Of a stretch of 64,000 bases of DNA, positions 35,256 through 44,244 are shown piece by piece. Below the pieces are notes generated by a model that was not told the origin of the DNA, did not search any database, and worked only from the letters and a program-made list of their open reading frames with translations. Made by a program: the position numbers and the translations under genes. Numbering within the stretch: position 1 is the first letter of the stretch; each line of letters starts with the position of its first letter. Source of the stretch: Sediminibacterium sp. FEMGT703S (GTDB lineage Bacteria; Bacteroidota; Bacteroidia; Chitinophagales; Chitinophagaceae); the NCBI GenBank assembly GCA_002786355.1, contig PGCO01000003.1, positions 1 to 64,000 of the forward strand. Direction: 5' to 3'.

Positions 35256-35686
35256 TGATGAACAATAGACAGGCTTATTTTAATTACCATATTGAAGACA
35301 AATTTGTGGCTGGCATTGTATTGTTAGGTACAGAAGTGAAATCAATTAGAGACGGTAAGCTAAGTTTTAATGATGCTTTCTGTTTGTTTGACAATAGTGA
35401 GTTATGGGTTAGGGGATTATATATTGCCGAGTATTCTCACGGAACCGCAAATAACCATATAGCCGTTCATGATCGCAAACTCTTATTGAATAAAAGAGAA
35501 CTAAAAAAACTACAGCTAAAGTTAAAAGACAAAGGATATACCATTATCCCTTTAAAAGTATTTTTTTCAGACAAAGGCTATGTAAAAGTTGAAATAGGAT
35601 TAGCTAGGGGTAAAAAATTGCACGACAAAAGAGAGACTATCAAGAATAGAGATTTAGATAAAGAAATGAAACGCTTTTTAGGATAA
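35255..35686 (+). CDS. smpB: SsrA-binding protein SmpB
   Basis: Binds tmRNA for rescue of stalled ribosomes. The 143-residue OB-fold protein shows GTEVKSIRDGKLSFNDAF, the IAEYSHGTANNHIAVHDRKLLL segment and the basic tail KKLHDKRETIKNRD. The first ATG overlaps the accD stop and a second ATG follows directly, so either may be used. The tmRNA gene itself was not found in the window. Confidence 0.96.
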   Translation: MMNNRQAYFNYHIEDKFVAGIVLLGTEVKSIRDGKLSFNDAFCLFDNSELWVRGLYIAEYSHGTANNHIAVHDRKLLLNKRELKKLQLKLKDKGYTIIPLKVFFSDKGYVKVEIGLARGKKLHDKRETIKNRDLDKEMKRFLG

Positions 35687-36312
35687 TGACGGAATTTTTA
35701 TCTGCGGACTATTGGAACGAACGTTATATTAATAATGCTTCCCAATGGGATTTAGGAATAGTATCTCCTCCACTAAAAACATATATTGATCAAATAGAAA
35801 ATAAGGATATCGCTATTCTGATTCCAGGTGCAGGAAATAGCTATGAAGCTGTTTATTTAATGGAGCAGGGATTTACGAATATAACAGTGATTGATATTGC
35901 CCCCGTAGTCATTCAACAACTACAACAAAAATACCCTGATCAAAAAAGCATTCGTTTTATTGAGACCAACTTTTTTAATTGGGAAGGACAATATGATTTA
36001 ATCTTAGAACAAACTTTTTTTTGCGCAATTGATCCAGTCTTAAGGAACAATTATGTTAAGCATATGGCTGGTTTATTAAAGCCCAATGGGAAATTGGTTG
36101 GACTCTTATTTAATAGAATATTCGAGGCTGGTCCACCATTTGGCGGAGACCAAGAAAGCTACCAAGAGCTATTTGAATCATACTTTAATTTGGGAACCAT
36201 TGAAGTATGTCATAATTCTATTGCACCTAGAGCAAATACCGAATTGTTCTTTATTGCTACACCGCTGGCTCCTGTTGACTTAAACAATGAAAGCTTCCCA
36301 ATCCCCAAATAA
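35686..36312 (+). CDS. SAM-dependent methyltransferase, TPMT-like
   Basis: A 208-residue class I methyltransferase. It has the thiopurine methyltransferase-like opening SADYWNERYINNASQWDLG, motif I IPGAGNSYEA (about 46-55), VIDIAP after strand 2 and ILEQTFFCAI. Targets in this family range from halides and thiols to thiopurines, so I name no substrate. It shares one base with the smpB stop. Its last 56 bp overlap the end of the convergent agmatine deiminase gene. Confidence 0.85.
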   Translation: MTEFLSADYWNERYINNASQWDLGIVSPPLKTYIDQIENKDIAILIPGAGNSYEAVYLMEQGFTNITVIDIAPVVIQQLQQKYPDQKSIRFIETNFFNWEGQYDLILEQTFFCAIDPVLRNNYVKHMAGLLKPNGKLVGLLFNRIFEAGPPFGGDQESYQELFESYFNLGTIEVCHNSIAPRANTELFFIATPLAPVDLNNESFPIPK

Positions 36313-37309
36313 TATCGGTTGAATCAATTCCTACCACTTCCCTATCGTTAAAACAAGATTGAATAATTCCTAAAGCCTTATCATCTTTATCACAATTAAA
36401 TGTAGGTACAATGACGTGCTGGTTACTGATATAAAAATTAGCATAAGAAGCGGGCAATCGCTGGTCTTCGTAAATAACTGCATCAGGCATTGGCAACTCA
36501 ACGATATTTAATTGTTTACCAGAAAGCAAACGCAATCTTTTCAATTCTTGTAAATTGGTTTGAAGTAAATCATAATTTTCATCCGATTTATTTTCTTCAA
36601 TCACAGTGATTACAGTGTCTTCATTTACGAATCGAACCGTATCATCAATATGTCCATCTGTATCATCTCCTACAATGCCCTCGGAAACCCAAAGAATCTG
36701 TTTAACTCCATAATAGTTTTGTAAATAAGACTCAATTTCTTCTAAAGACAAATGAGGATTTCGATTAGGATTTAATAAACAACAAGTAGAAGTTAGTAAA
36801 GTACCTGCCCCGTTAAATTCTACAGAGCCTCCTTCCATTACAATACCCGGATGATATACGGGGATGTTAAAGTGTTTACCAATCTTTGATGGTATAACGT
36901 CATCCAAATCAAATGGTGGATATTTATTGCCCCAAGCATTGTAGTTCCAGTCTACTACTACCTTTTTATGTTCCGCTTGCTGATTAATCAAAAAAGCAGG
37001 ACCGTGATCTCTACACCAAGCATCGTTAGTAGGGTGGTAAAAAAATTCTACTGCCGCCATGTTCACTCCAGCATTGATTAAATGTTGCTTAGCAAAGTTT
37101 TCCATAGCTTCATTAGCTACATTAATTCTAACTTTTTCGCTCATTGCTAAGTATTTCACAAACAAACTATAGTTTGGATAAATACTTTCAATTTTACCAG
37201 GCCAGCTGGCTTCTTTATGCGGCCAACTTAACCAGGTTGCTTCATGTTTAGCAAATTCTGCAGGAAACTCATATCCTAATATTGCGGGAACTTGGTTTAG
37301 AGAAATCAT
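36257..37309 (-). CDS. aguA: Agmatine deiminase
   Basis: Converts agmatine to N-carbamoylputrescine. Motifs of the guanidino-modifying superfamily are clear: ATWLSWPH, NDAWCRDHGPAF, VEGGSVEFNGAG-like MEGGSVEFNG, DDTDGHIDDTVRF and the C-terminal nucleophile in GSFHCLSQQEPA (Cys 8 residues before the end). The track start at 37330 is TTG; ATG at 37309 gives 350 residues. The catalytic cysteine is encoded within the 56-bp overlap with the convergent methyltransferase gene. It follows aguB by 7 bp. Confidence 0.94.
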   Translation of the reverse strand: MISLNQVPAILGYEFPAEFAKHEATWLSWPHKEASWPGKIESIYPNYSLFVKYLAMSEKVRINVANEAMENFAKQHLINAGVNMAAVEFFYHPTNDAWCRDHGPAFLINQQAEHKKVVVDWNYNAWGNKYPPFDLDDVIPSKIGKHFNIPVYHPGIVMEGGSVEFNGAGTLLTSTCCLLNPNRNPHLSLEEIESYLQNYYGVKQILWVSEGIVGDDTDGHIDDTVRFVNEDTVITVIEENKSDENYDLLQTNLQELKRLRLLSGKQLNIVELPMPDAVIYEDQRLPASYANFYISNQHVIVPTFNCDKDDKALGIIQSCFNDREVVGIDSTDIIWGLGSFHCLSQQEPAV

Positions 37310-37316
37310 AATAAAA

Positions 37317-38192
37317 TTAATCTTCGTCAATAAATCTTTTGGTAATGGGCTGATAAGAGTCTATCCTTCTATCTCTTAAAAACGGCCAATGGGTTCTGTA
37401 CTGATCCGTTTTTGCTAAATCTAATTCAACCACAGTGGTTTCTTCCGCATCATGTGATGCTTTATAGATAAGGCTTCCAAATGGATTAGACACGAATGAT
37501 CCTCCCCAAAATTTCATAGCACCATTTTGTTCTAAACCAACTCTGTTAACACTTACTACATGTACTCCATTGGCAACAGCATGGCTTCTCTGAATGGTTT
37601 GCCATGCATTATATTGTTCGTTATTGGTAGCTTCATCCTGAGATGTTGCCCAGCCGATGGCTGTAGGATAAAATAAAATTTCTGCCCCCATTAGTGCAGT
37701 TATTCTAGCAGCTTCAGGATACCATTGATCCCAACAGATTAAAACACCTAGTGTGGCAAATTTGGTTTTGAATACTTTGTAGCCAAGATCACCTGGAGTA
37801 AAATAAAATTTTTCATAATATGCAGGATCATCAGGAATATGCATTTTTCGATACTTTCCTAAATAACTTCCATCTGCATCAATTACTGCGGTTGTGTTAT
37901 GATATAAACCCTGTGTACGCTTTTCAAATAAAGAAGCAATAATCACTACGTTTAATTCAGCTGCTAATTTCCCTAAAGTGTCTGTTGTAGCACCAGGTAT
38001 TGCTTCTGCTAATTTAAAATTCTCATAGTCTTCTACATCACAAAAGTAGAGTGAAGTAAAAAGCTCTTGTAAACAAACAATTTGTGCGCCTTTTGCAGCA
38101 GCGTCTTTAATCCCTTGAATAGCTTTTGCTAAATTGTCTTGTTGAATTCCTGAGCAAGACATTTGCACCATCCCTATTTTTACTGTTGCCAT
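37317..38192 (-). CDS. aguB: N-carbamoylputrescine amidase
   Basis: Hydrolyses N-carbamoylputrescine to putrescine, CO2 and ammonia. It is a nitrilase-superfamily enzyme with the Glu-Lys-Cys triad in LQELFTS, GKYRKMHIPDDP and VLICWDQWYPE. At 291 residues it is of normal length. It lies between bshB1 (1-bp gap) and aguA in one operon. With the arginine decarboxylase at 48833 it completes arginine to putrescine. Confidence 0.95.
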   Translation of the reverse strand: MATVKIGMVQMSCSGIQQDNLAKAIQGIKDAAAKGAQIVCLQELFTSLYFCDVEDYENFKLAEAIPGATTDTLGKLAAELNVVIIASLFEKRTQGLYHNTTAVIDADGSYLGKYRKMHIPDDPAYYEKFYFTPGDLGYKVFKTKFATLGVLICWDQWYPEAARITALMGAEILFYPTAIGWATSQDEATNNEQYNAWQTIQRSHAVANGVHVVSVNRVGLEQNGAMKFWGGSFVSNPFGSLIYKASHDAEETTVVELDLAKTDQYRTHWPFLRDRRIDSYQPITKRFIDED

Positions 38193-38193
38193 A

Positions 38194-38925
38194 TTAAGTA
38201 GTTATCTGTATTAAATGGTCTAAATTATTTATGCCAATGGTTTTTTCTGTTAAATAACCTTCTGCATACATTACTCCTATTCTTTTTCCCATCATCATAT
38301 CTCTTCCCTTAACGGTTTCCAAAAACTGGGGAGAAGAAATATAAGTATTGGGCTCATTTAAATCTGTATTATAAAACTGAGTAGCATATGCACGTATTGA
38401 CTCCATTTTGGTTTCATAATAGGGAGTGATATCTACTACAAAATGAGGCATCAATAATCGGTCTTGTATGTAATGAAAAATATTGGTTGGTCTAAATGCT
38501 TCTTGTTGGTTACCTGTTTCATCAAAAGTTTCAATTTTTCTTAACCCAGCTAAAAAAGCTGCATCAGCCGTTAATTTTGCACTTCGTCCATGGTCTGGAT
38601 GCCTATCTTCTACTGCATTAGCTAAAATAATACTAGGCCTAAATTTCCTGATTACGCTAACAATTTTGAGTAGGTTTTCTCGGGAATGTTCAAAAAAACC
38701 ATCGGCCATACGTAAATTTTCTCGATGGTGCACCCCAAGTATTTTAGCGGCATTTGCAGATTCCATATCCCTTATCTCAGCAGAACCTCTTGTACCTAAC
38801 TCACCTCTTGTTAAATCGATGATGCCTACTTTTTTACCTTGATCAATTGAAGCCAAGATGGTTCCTGAACAACTCAATTCTACATCATCCGGATGAACCC
38901 CAAAAGCTAGTATATCTAGTTGCAT
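38194..38925 (-). CDS. bshB1: Bacillithiol biosynthesis deacetylase BshB1
   Basis: Deacetylates GlcNAc-malate in bacillithiol synthesis. It is a zinc-dependent LmbE/PIG-L protein of 243 residues with the metal motif HPDDVELSCSG (His, Asp, Asp) and HPDHG later. The segment DLTRGELGTRGSAEIRD is typical of BshB1. It heads the operon with aguB and aguA. A bacilliredoxin gene at 43811 supports bacillithiol use in this organism. Confidence 0.93.
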   Translation of the reverse strand: MQLDILAFGVHPDDVELSCSGTILASIDQGKKVGIIDLTRGELGTRGSAEIRDMESANAAKILGVHHRENLRMADGFFEHSRENLLKIVSVIRKFRPSIILANAVEDRHPDHGRSAKLTADAAFLAGLRKIETFDETGNQQEAFRPTNIFHYIQDRLLMPHFVVDITPYYETKMESIRAYATQFYNTDLNEPNTYISSPQFLETVKGRDMMMGKRIGVMYAEGYLTEKTIGINNLDHLIQITT

Positions 38926-38967
38926 ACAATTAAATTATGATAAAGGTAATCAATGATATTGCATAAA

Positions 38968-38997
38968 AAATCCTGCACCGTTAATGGAGCAGGATTT
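38968..38997 (-). terminator. Intrinsic terminator after rpmE2
   Basis: On the minus strand AAATCCTGC and GCAGGATTT form a 9-bp stem around a 12-base loop, followed by a run of Ts. It lies 20 bp past the rpmE2 stop codon. Confidence 0.75.
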
Positions 38998-39016
38998 AAT
39001 TATATGAAAGAAAAAA

Positions 39017-39268
39017 CTAGTCTTTCTTTGCGTAACGCTTTTTGAACTTGTCAATTCTACCTGCAGTATCAACCAATACATTCTTACCTGTGTAAAAAGG
39101 GTGAGAAGTATTTGAAATCTCCAGTTTAATTACTGGATATTCTTTACCATCTTCGTAAACGATGGTTTCTTTGGTAGCAGCTGTAGATTTACTCAAGAAA
39201 GATGTACCATTACTCATGTCTTTGAAAACAACAAAACGGTAACTTTCTGGGTGGATACCTTTTTTCAT
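39017..39268 (-). CDS. rpmE2: 50S ribosomal protein L31, type B
   Basis: The 83-residue zinc-free (type B) form of L31, recognised by [18 protein letters not shown] and the closing [20 protein letters not shown]. Zinc-free L31 often replaces the CxxC form during zinc shortage, but here it may be the only copy. The track extends 29 codons upstream into the promoter and leader; the ATG at 39268 is the family start. It is a single-gene transcript with its own promoter and terminator. Confidence 0.95.
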   Translation of the reverse strand: MKKGIHPESYRFVVFKDMSNGTSFLSKSTAATKETIVYEDGKEYPVIKLEISNTSHPFYTGKNVLVDTAGRIDKFKKRYAKKD

Positions 39269-39285
39269 ACTATTTGGTTTAGGTG

Positions 39286-39303
39286 GTACGGATTTGGCCG
39301 TAC
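39286..39303 (-). promoter_or_regulatory. Hairpin in the rpmE2 5' leader
   Basis: GTACGG and CCGTAC form a 6-bp stem with a 6-base loop inside the roughly 50-base leader between the rpmE2 promoter and its ATG. It may be a protein-binding site for autoregulation, but it is short and unproven. Confidence 0.35.
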
Positions 39304-39324
39304 GATTATTTAAAATTTGGATTG

Positions 39325-39355
39325 CAAATGTACGATAATTATCCATTTTAACCAA
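39325..39355 (-). promoter_or_regulatory. Promoter of rpmE2
   Basis: Reading the minus strand, TTG (39355-39353) and TACATTTG (39332-39325) are separated by exactly 20 bp, a full match to the Bacteroidota consensus. It lies 56 bp before the ATG at 39268 and overlaps the start of the ORF-track frame. Confidence 0.8.
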
Positions 39356-39377
39356 AAAAGCAACTAATTATTAGGCT

Positions 39378-39869
39378 TTAGCTCTTCATATTGACAAATT
39401 GCAAGGGAACGCCAAAATCACCATTCTTGCATTTTGCAATTACCTCTTGTAAATCATCAATCTTTTTACCCGTAACTCGAATGATGTCGTCCATAATCGC
39501 TGCCTGTACTTTGAATCCACCGTCTTTAATCATTTTGACAATTTTTTTGGCATCTTCTTGACGTAGTCCGTTTTTAACGGATACTTCTTTTTTGATGGTT
39601 TTTCCACTTGGATATGCATCTTTTGAAAAGTCAAAAGCATTTCCATCAATACCTTGCTTCAATGATCTACTGATCAATATATCAATTAGCTGCTTCATTT
39701 GCATTTCGGTATTCACTTCTAATGAAATGTTATAATCTTTTTTATTCAAGTCTACTTTAACATCGGTATCCCTAAAATCGTAACGAGTTGCTACTTCTTT
39801 TTTAACTGTATTGATGGCATTGTCTAATACCTGAATATCTACAGCGCTGGCAATATCAAAAGATGGCAT
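39378..39869 (-). CDS. YajQ family nucleotide-binding protein
   Basis: A 163-residue protein of the YajQ (UPF0234) family, reported elsewhere to bind cyclic di-GMP or nucleic acids. It has the typical start MPSFDIASAVDIQVLDNAIN and the segments RYDFRDTDVKVDL and VQAAIMDDIIRVTGKKIDDLQ. The track extends 30 codons further through non-family sequence and an upstream terminator; the ATG at 39869 is used. It appears to stand alone. Confidence 0.93.
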   Translation of the reverse strand: MPSFDIASAVDIQVLDNAINTVKKEVATRYDFRDTDVKVDLNKKDYNISLEVNTEMQMKQLIDILISRSLKQGIDGNAFDFSKDAYPSGKTIKKEVSVKNGLRQEDAKKIVKMIKDGGFKVQAAIMDDIIRVTGKKIDDLQEVIAKCKNGDFGVPLQFVNMKS

Positions 39870-39891
39870 AATTATTTTTTTGCGAAGGTAC

Positions 39892-39921
39892 AAAAAAAAG
39901 GCCCTGGTAGAAACCAAGGCC
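39892..39921 (-). terminator. Intrinsic terminator after the outer-membrane barrel gene
   Basis: On the minus strand GGCCTTGG and CCAGGGCC pair (one U-G) around a 6-base loop and are followed directly by TTTTTTTT. It starts 24 bp after the stop codon at 39946. Confidence 0.85.
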
Positions 39922-39945
39922 GTATATACTACATGAGAGAAAAAC

Positions 39946-42402
39946 TTATTTGCCACCATCTACCCCTACTCTGCTTTGTTCATCTTCAGCACCCCCACGT
40001 TTTCTTGGACCAGCAGCTGCTTTTCCTTTACTAAATCTGTATGTAAAGCTGATATTGGCAATTCTATTATCGTTAAACTGTCTGAAGTTGGCATCCACTG
40101 TTCCGTATCTGCTTTCACCTTTAATGCGTTGTGACCAAAAAATGTCTCTTACATTTAAGCGAATGGTGCCTTTGTTTTTCATAATTTGTTTGCTTACACC
40201 GATGTTTACTACGCCAAACCCTTTAATTCTAAAAATACCTTCAAGCCCTTCAGATCTGTAGAATCCACTTAGTTCGGCACTGTAGCCTTTATTAAATTTG
40301 AATTGTTGACTAATATTGGCCATAAATGTATTTGCTGAAATACTTACTGGTTCGTTATTGATAGGTCCAGTTAATTGATTATTCGCCACATTCAAATAAA
40401 TATTCCCACTCCACCATTTGGTATATTGATTAAATGCATTGATGGATAATCCAACCTGTTGTTGTGTAGCAATATTCTCTTGTTTAATAAAAGTTTCATT
40501 CTTGGCATCATCTTGCATTAGTACTTGTTGAATGATATCAGTTGTTTTAGTATAATTTAATGTGGTGGTTAAAAACCCTTTATAAGTATGACTGAATTCA
40601 ATATTATGACTAAACTGAGGTCTTAAGTATGGATTGCCTTGTTCGTAAGTATACCTATCTAAAAACTCAACAAATGGATTAAGACTTTGATAATCAGGTC
40701 TTCTGATTCTTTTACCATAATTTAATACGAAGCTATTGCTTTCATTGGCGGCGTATTGAACATAAGCAGTTGGAAACAGTTGAATATAATTTCTTTTAAA
40801 TTGCTCATTGGTTGTTTTTTGATCACCATTAGCAATGGTCTGTTCAGCTCTTAATCCAAGTTGCATATTCCATTTTGCACCAATTGGTCTGCTATAATTC
40901 ACATATGCTGCATTGATATTTTCTCTGTAAACAAAATGATTACTTCTATTATAATCACGCATCATGACGCCATTAAATAAAGTATCATAAATGGCATTCG
41001 CATCGGTGGTTACGAAACTGGATTTTAAACCAGCTTCAAACTTAGCTTTATTCTTTAATGGATGTACGTAATCAACTTTTGCCGTATAGATATCAATCAT
41101 TTGAGGAAGCTTCCCAAATAAACTATCCGTTTTTGCTACTGTTTGACCAATATTATTTTGATAGGCATTGTTTAAAAAAAGATTGGTATTCCCATTATAA
41201 GTTAAATAATCTGCATCAAAACTAAGTTCACGTCCAGTAGAATCTAATATATGTCTCAGGTTAAAATTGATACTTGAATTTTTCCAAGTATCAATATTGT
41301 CATTGTAAGCAATTGTCTTATTAACTAAATTATGTTGCGAATTAAAAATATTAATATCCCCTATCGAATTACCATTGCCTTTGTTATTGAATCCGTTAAA
41401 AACCAAGCCCAATGTAGTTTTACTGGTAGCATAAAAGTCTAAGCCTATTTTTGCGTTATAGGAGTGATTATAGGTTAACCTATCTGTTATTTGTTCAAAA
41501 AAAGAAACTACTTGCTTAGAATTACCATCAATAAAACGTCTATCGATGGAAATATTTTGAAAACCTGTGCGCTCATTCCTCCCTATATTTCCAAATACAT
41601 TGAATTTATTTTTGCGATAGTTCAATTGCACTGTTTGGTTATTTCTACTATAAACTCCTTGACCATATCCTGCAGTAACTGAACCATTGAATCCAACTAC
41701 TTTAGATTTTTTTGTTTTAATATTAATAACACCTGCATTACCTGCAGCATCAAAACGAGCTGGAGGATTGGTCATAATTTCTATTTGATCCAACTGTGCC
41801 CCTTGCGTGTTCTTTAATAAATTAACCAAATCAGGGCCAGACAAATAAGTTGGTCTTCCATCCATATATACCATTACACCTTCTTTGCCCTTTAAACTGA
41901 TATTTCCGTCTTTGTCTACAGATATGCCAGGCGATTTCTCTAAAATTTCCATTGCATTTGCACCGCCATTGGTAGGAGAAGCATCTACATTAACGATGGT
42001 TCTATCTGCTTTTTGTTCAATCATTGGCTTCTTTGAATTAACAGTAACTTCTACTAATCCTTTGGTTAAAGGATTTAATTGCCAATTGGGTAACTTTTCT
42101 TGATTCAAACCGTTCCATTCAAAAGGGCCTAAATAGGCTTTTTGAAATCCAACCAAATTGGCCAATAACAAGTATTTTCCTTTGGTTGTAAGTTGAATTG
42201 AATAAATACCAGTTTTATCTGTAATGACTGATTTAACCGTGGATGAATCCTTTGCATTCAATAAACTGACCATTACTGATTCAAGGGGTTGTTGATTCGA
42301 AACAATCTTTCCAGTTACGATTGCTGAATTTTGTTGAGCTTTTGCACCTAGGCTTAAAGCTGTTAAGCTAAACAGCAGTGCTTTTTTAAGTAAGTTTTTC
42401 AT
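39946..42402 (-). CDS. Outer-membrane beta-barrel protein (TonB-dependent receptor-like)
   Basis: An 818-residue exported protein. A signal peptide (about 1-22, ending AKAQQ) is followed by a CarboxypepD_reg-like domain (about 25-110), a plug region (IVNVDASPTNGG, NPPARFDAAGNAGVINIKT, about 130-235) and a long 22-strand-type barrel of the outer membrane beta-barrel 3 family. No SusD-like lipoprotein is nearby, so the substrate is open; metal-chelate or peptide uptake are possibilities. The track start is 16 codons upstream of the ATG at 42402, which begins the signal peptide. It has its own terminator. Confidence 0.87.
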   Translation of the reverse strand: MKNLLKKALLFSLTALSLGAKAQQNSAIVTGKIVSNQQPLESVMVSLLNAKDSSTVKSVITDKTGIYSIQLTTKGKYLLLANLVGFQKAYLGPFEWNGLNQEKLPNWQLNPLTKGLVEVTVNSKKPMIEQKADRTIVNVDASPTNGGANAMEILEKSPGISVDKDGNISLKGKEGVMVYMDGRPTYLSGPDLVNLLKNTQGAQLDQIEIMTNPPARFDAAGNAGVINIKTKKSKVVGFNGSVTAGYGQGVYSRNNQTVQLNYRKNKFNVFGNIGRNERTGFQNISIDRRFIDGNSKQVVSFFEQITDRLTYNHSYNAKIGLDFYATSKTTLGLVFNGFNNKGNGNSIGDINIFNSQHNLVNKTIAYNDNIDTWKNSSINFNLRHILDSTGRELSFDADYLTYNGNTNLFLNNAYQNNIGQTVAKTDSLFGKLPQMIDIYTAKVDYVHPLKNKAKFEAGLKSSFVTTDANAIYDTLFNGVMMRDYNRSNHFVYRENINAAYVNYSRPIGAKWNMQLGLRAEQTIANGDQKTTNEQFKRNYIQLFPTAYVQYAANESNSFVLNYGKRIRRPDYQSLNPFVEFLDRYTYEQGNPYLRPQFSHNIEFSHTYKGFLTTTLNYTKTTDIIQQVLMQDDAKNETFIKQENIATQQQVGLSINAFNQYTKWWSGNIYLNVANNQLTGPINNEPVSISANTFMANISQQFKFNKGYSAELSGFYRSEGLEGIFRIKGFGVVNIGVSKQIMKNKGTIRLNVRDIFWSQRIKGESRYGTVDANFRQFNDNRIANISFTYRFSKGKAAAGPRKRGGAEDEQSRVGVDGGK

Positions 42403-42482
42403 TTGCAACAGTTTATAATTTAGTTCTTGGTTTTGATTATTACAAAACAAAACTAACTACTGTGCTTTACATAGTACATTGT

Positions 42483-42513
42483 TTTAGCATGGACGGTTGT
42501 TTTCCATGCTAAA
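42483..42513. repeat. Perfect 10-bp inverted repeat between lgt and the barrel gene
   Basis: TTTAGCATGG and CCATGCTAAA flank an 11-base loop. It lies 40 bp after the lgt stop and 81 bp before the barrel-protein ATG (both on the minus strand). No clear T-run follows on the minus strand, so it may be a weak terminator for lgt, a transcript-stabilising hairpin or an operator. Confidence 0.5.
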
Positions 42514-42552
42514 TGGTTTTGATTCAATGACTAACGGAAAGGAAATAAAAGC

Positions 42553-43698
42553 CTAAATAGTAGGCTTGCGTCTTTTAAAGTAAATAAAGCTGGCAATACC
42601 CATAATGATTAATCCTGTTGAAATCAGCTCTGCTTGAGTAGGATTAAATAAAATATTGTACTCGGTATTAACCCTGATCTTTTCAATAAAAAATCGCTCT
42701 AATCCATTCATTATTAAATAGATACTAAATAATTGTCCGGGAACTTTAATCTTATTTCTTAAAAACCAAAGTAGACCAAAGAGCGCAAAACAGATCAATA
42801 ATTCATACAAAGGAGTAGGATATACTGGAATGGCTAATTGATTACAGTATGGCCCAACACATCCAGGGATGGGTGATCCTTCTCCTAAAACATTGTGGGG
42901 ATAGGTATATGACCACATAAAGTCGGGTAACCAAGAATATGGATTAGGGGTTGGATTGGCAATGCCCCAATCTCCATCCCCACTAATTTGACAACCAATT
43001 CTTCCGAATGCATAGGCAAACATCATCGTAGGTGCAAATGCATCTAGCATTGGGATTAAACTTATTTTATTCTTTTTGGCATACCAAATAATAGCAGCGC
43101 CAGCACAAATTAAACCTCCATAAAAAGTAAGACCACTAAAAGCAATTAAAGAACCAATGGGATCAGCTGCAAACTCATTCCAATTTTCTAGGTTATGAAA
43201 TATTTTAGCTCCTAAAAATCCAAATAATGCCGCATAAATTACAATGTCTCCTACTCTATCTTGTGGCCAAATACGAATGATTCTTTCTTCTGGCTTGTCC
43301 AATTGTACCTTTTTCTTTTCCCACCATTTTAGTAAGCCAAATACCAAAGCAGTTAGCATACCAGTCAATAAATTTCCTTCGCCTGATAAAATAAAGGATT
43401 GCGGGTCTTCTAAAGCATTTTTAATAGTTAGTGCTCCAATTATTTTGTAACCAAAAATAAAGCCCAATAATCCATTAGTCAATAATTCAGTAAGACTAGC
43501 TGGTTCTCCAATTTTAATTTTTTCTTCGGTATGTACAAACAATCCTAAGCCTTGTTTTCTTCTTAATTCTAAAGTCAGTATCCATGCAGATAAAATAAAA
43601 GAAAGCGCTACAAAAAATCCAAAGCTATTAACTAACTTAAGTCCGTTGATTTCAATTCCAAAAAGATCTTTGAACGCGTAGTATAAATTAGGATACAT
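42553..43698 (-). CDS. lgt: Prolipoprotein diacylglyceryl transferase
   Basis: Attaches diacylglycerol to the lipobox cysteine of prelipoproteins, the first step of lipoprotein maturation. It is a multi-pass membrane enzyme of 381 residues; the Lgt signature GRIGCQISGDGDWG and the YPTPLYE segment are present, as is LERFFIEKIR. It is longer than the E. coli enzyme (about 290 residues), mainly through an insert around 60-160. The ATG at 43698 (MYPNLYYAF) is preferred over the track start. Several lipoproteins in this window would be its substrates. Confidence 0.92.
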   Translation of the reverse strand: MYPNLYYAFKDLFGIEINGLKLVNSFGFFVALSFILSAWILTLELRRKQGLGLFVHTEEKIKIGEPASLTELLTNGLLGFIFGYKIIGALTIKNALEDPQSFILSGEGNLLTGMLTALVFGLLKWWEKKKVQLDKPEERIIRIWPQDRVGDIVIYAALFGFLGAKIFHNLENWNEFAADPIGSLIAFSGLTFYGGLICAGAAIIWYAKKNKISLIPMLDAFAPTMMFAYAFGRIGCQISGDGDWGIANPTPNPYSWLPDFMWSYTYPHNVLGEGSPIPGCVGPYCNQLAIPVYPTPLYELLICFALFGLLWFLRNKIKVPGQLFSIYLIMNGLERFFIEKIRVNTEYNILFNPTQAELISTGLIIMGIASFIYFKRRKPTI

Positions 43699-43743
43699 AT
43701 AAAATGATATAATAATTGAGTGCAATGTTACTCAGAAATTGTC

Positions 43744-43774
43744 AAAAAAAGCAAGGCCTCACAAAAGTGAGGCC
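43744..43774 (-). terminator. Intrinsic terminator after bacilliredoxin gene
   Basis: GGCCTCAC and GTGAGGCC form a perfect 8-bp stem with a TTTT loop on the minus strand, followed by TTGCTTTTTTT. It lies 36 bp past the stop codon at 43811. Confidence 0.88.
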
Positions 43775-43810
43775 CGTACTTACTAACCCATCTAAAAACA
43801 AGTTACAAAA

Positions 43811-44227
43811 TTAATTACAATGCTCATTAAAAGCAGCAATTAAATGTTGCGCAATCGCTTGTGCTGGTCTTCCTTCAATTTGATGTCTTTCAACCATAGT
43901 CACCAATTCGCCATCTTTGAACAACGCAATGGCTGGTGATGAAGGAGGATGTGGCAATAAGTGTTCGCGAATTTTATTTACAGCTTCAACGTCAAAACCT
44001 GCAAAGCTGGTCATCAATCGATCTGGTCTTTTTCCTGCATTTTGGACTGCCATCAAAACACCTGGTCTGCAGGCACCTGCCGCACAACCACAAACTGAAT
44101 TAATTACTACTAAAGTAGTTCCTTCTTGCTTGAGTGTATTGTCTACTTCAGCAGCAGTAAGAAACTCTCCAAACCCTTCATCTGTTAATTCTGCCTTCAT
44201 TGGCAGCACGATTTCTGCTGGATACAT
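43811..44227 (-). CDS. BrxA/BrxB family bacilliredoxin
   Basis: A 138-residue thioredoxin-fold protein of the YphP/YqiW family that removes bacillithiol from protein cysteines. The motif INSVCGCAAGACRPG carries the CGC active site. The start MYPAEIVLPMKAELTDEGF is family-typical. It is a single-gene unit with a consensus promoter and a terminator. Together with bshB1 it indicates bacillithiol redox chemistry. Confidence 0.93.
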   Translation of the reverse strand: MYPAEIVLPMKAELTDEGFGEFLTAAEVDNTLKQEGTTLVVINSVCGCAAGACRPGVLMAVQNAGKRPDRLMTSFAGFDVEAVNKIREHLLPHPPSSPAIALFKDGELVTMVERHQIEGRPAQAIAQHLIAAFNEHCN

Positions 44228-44244
44228 AATGATAATTTAGATTA

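Noticed and set aside
35255-36312. A tmRNA (ssrA) gene near smpB
   Set aside because: No tRNA-like ends or tag-coding frame were seen; the sequence is fully taken by coding regions.
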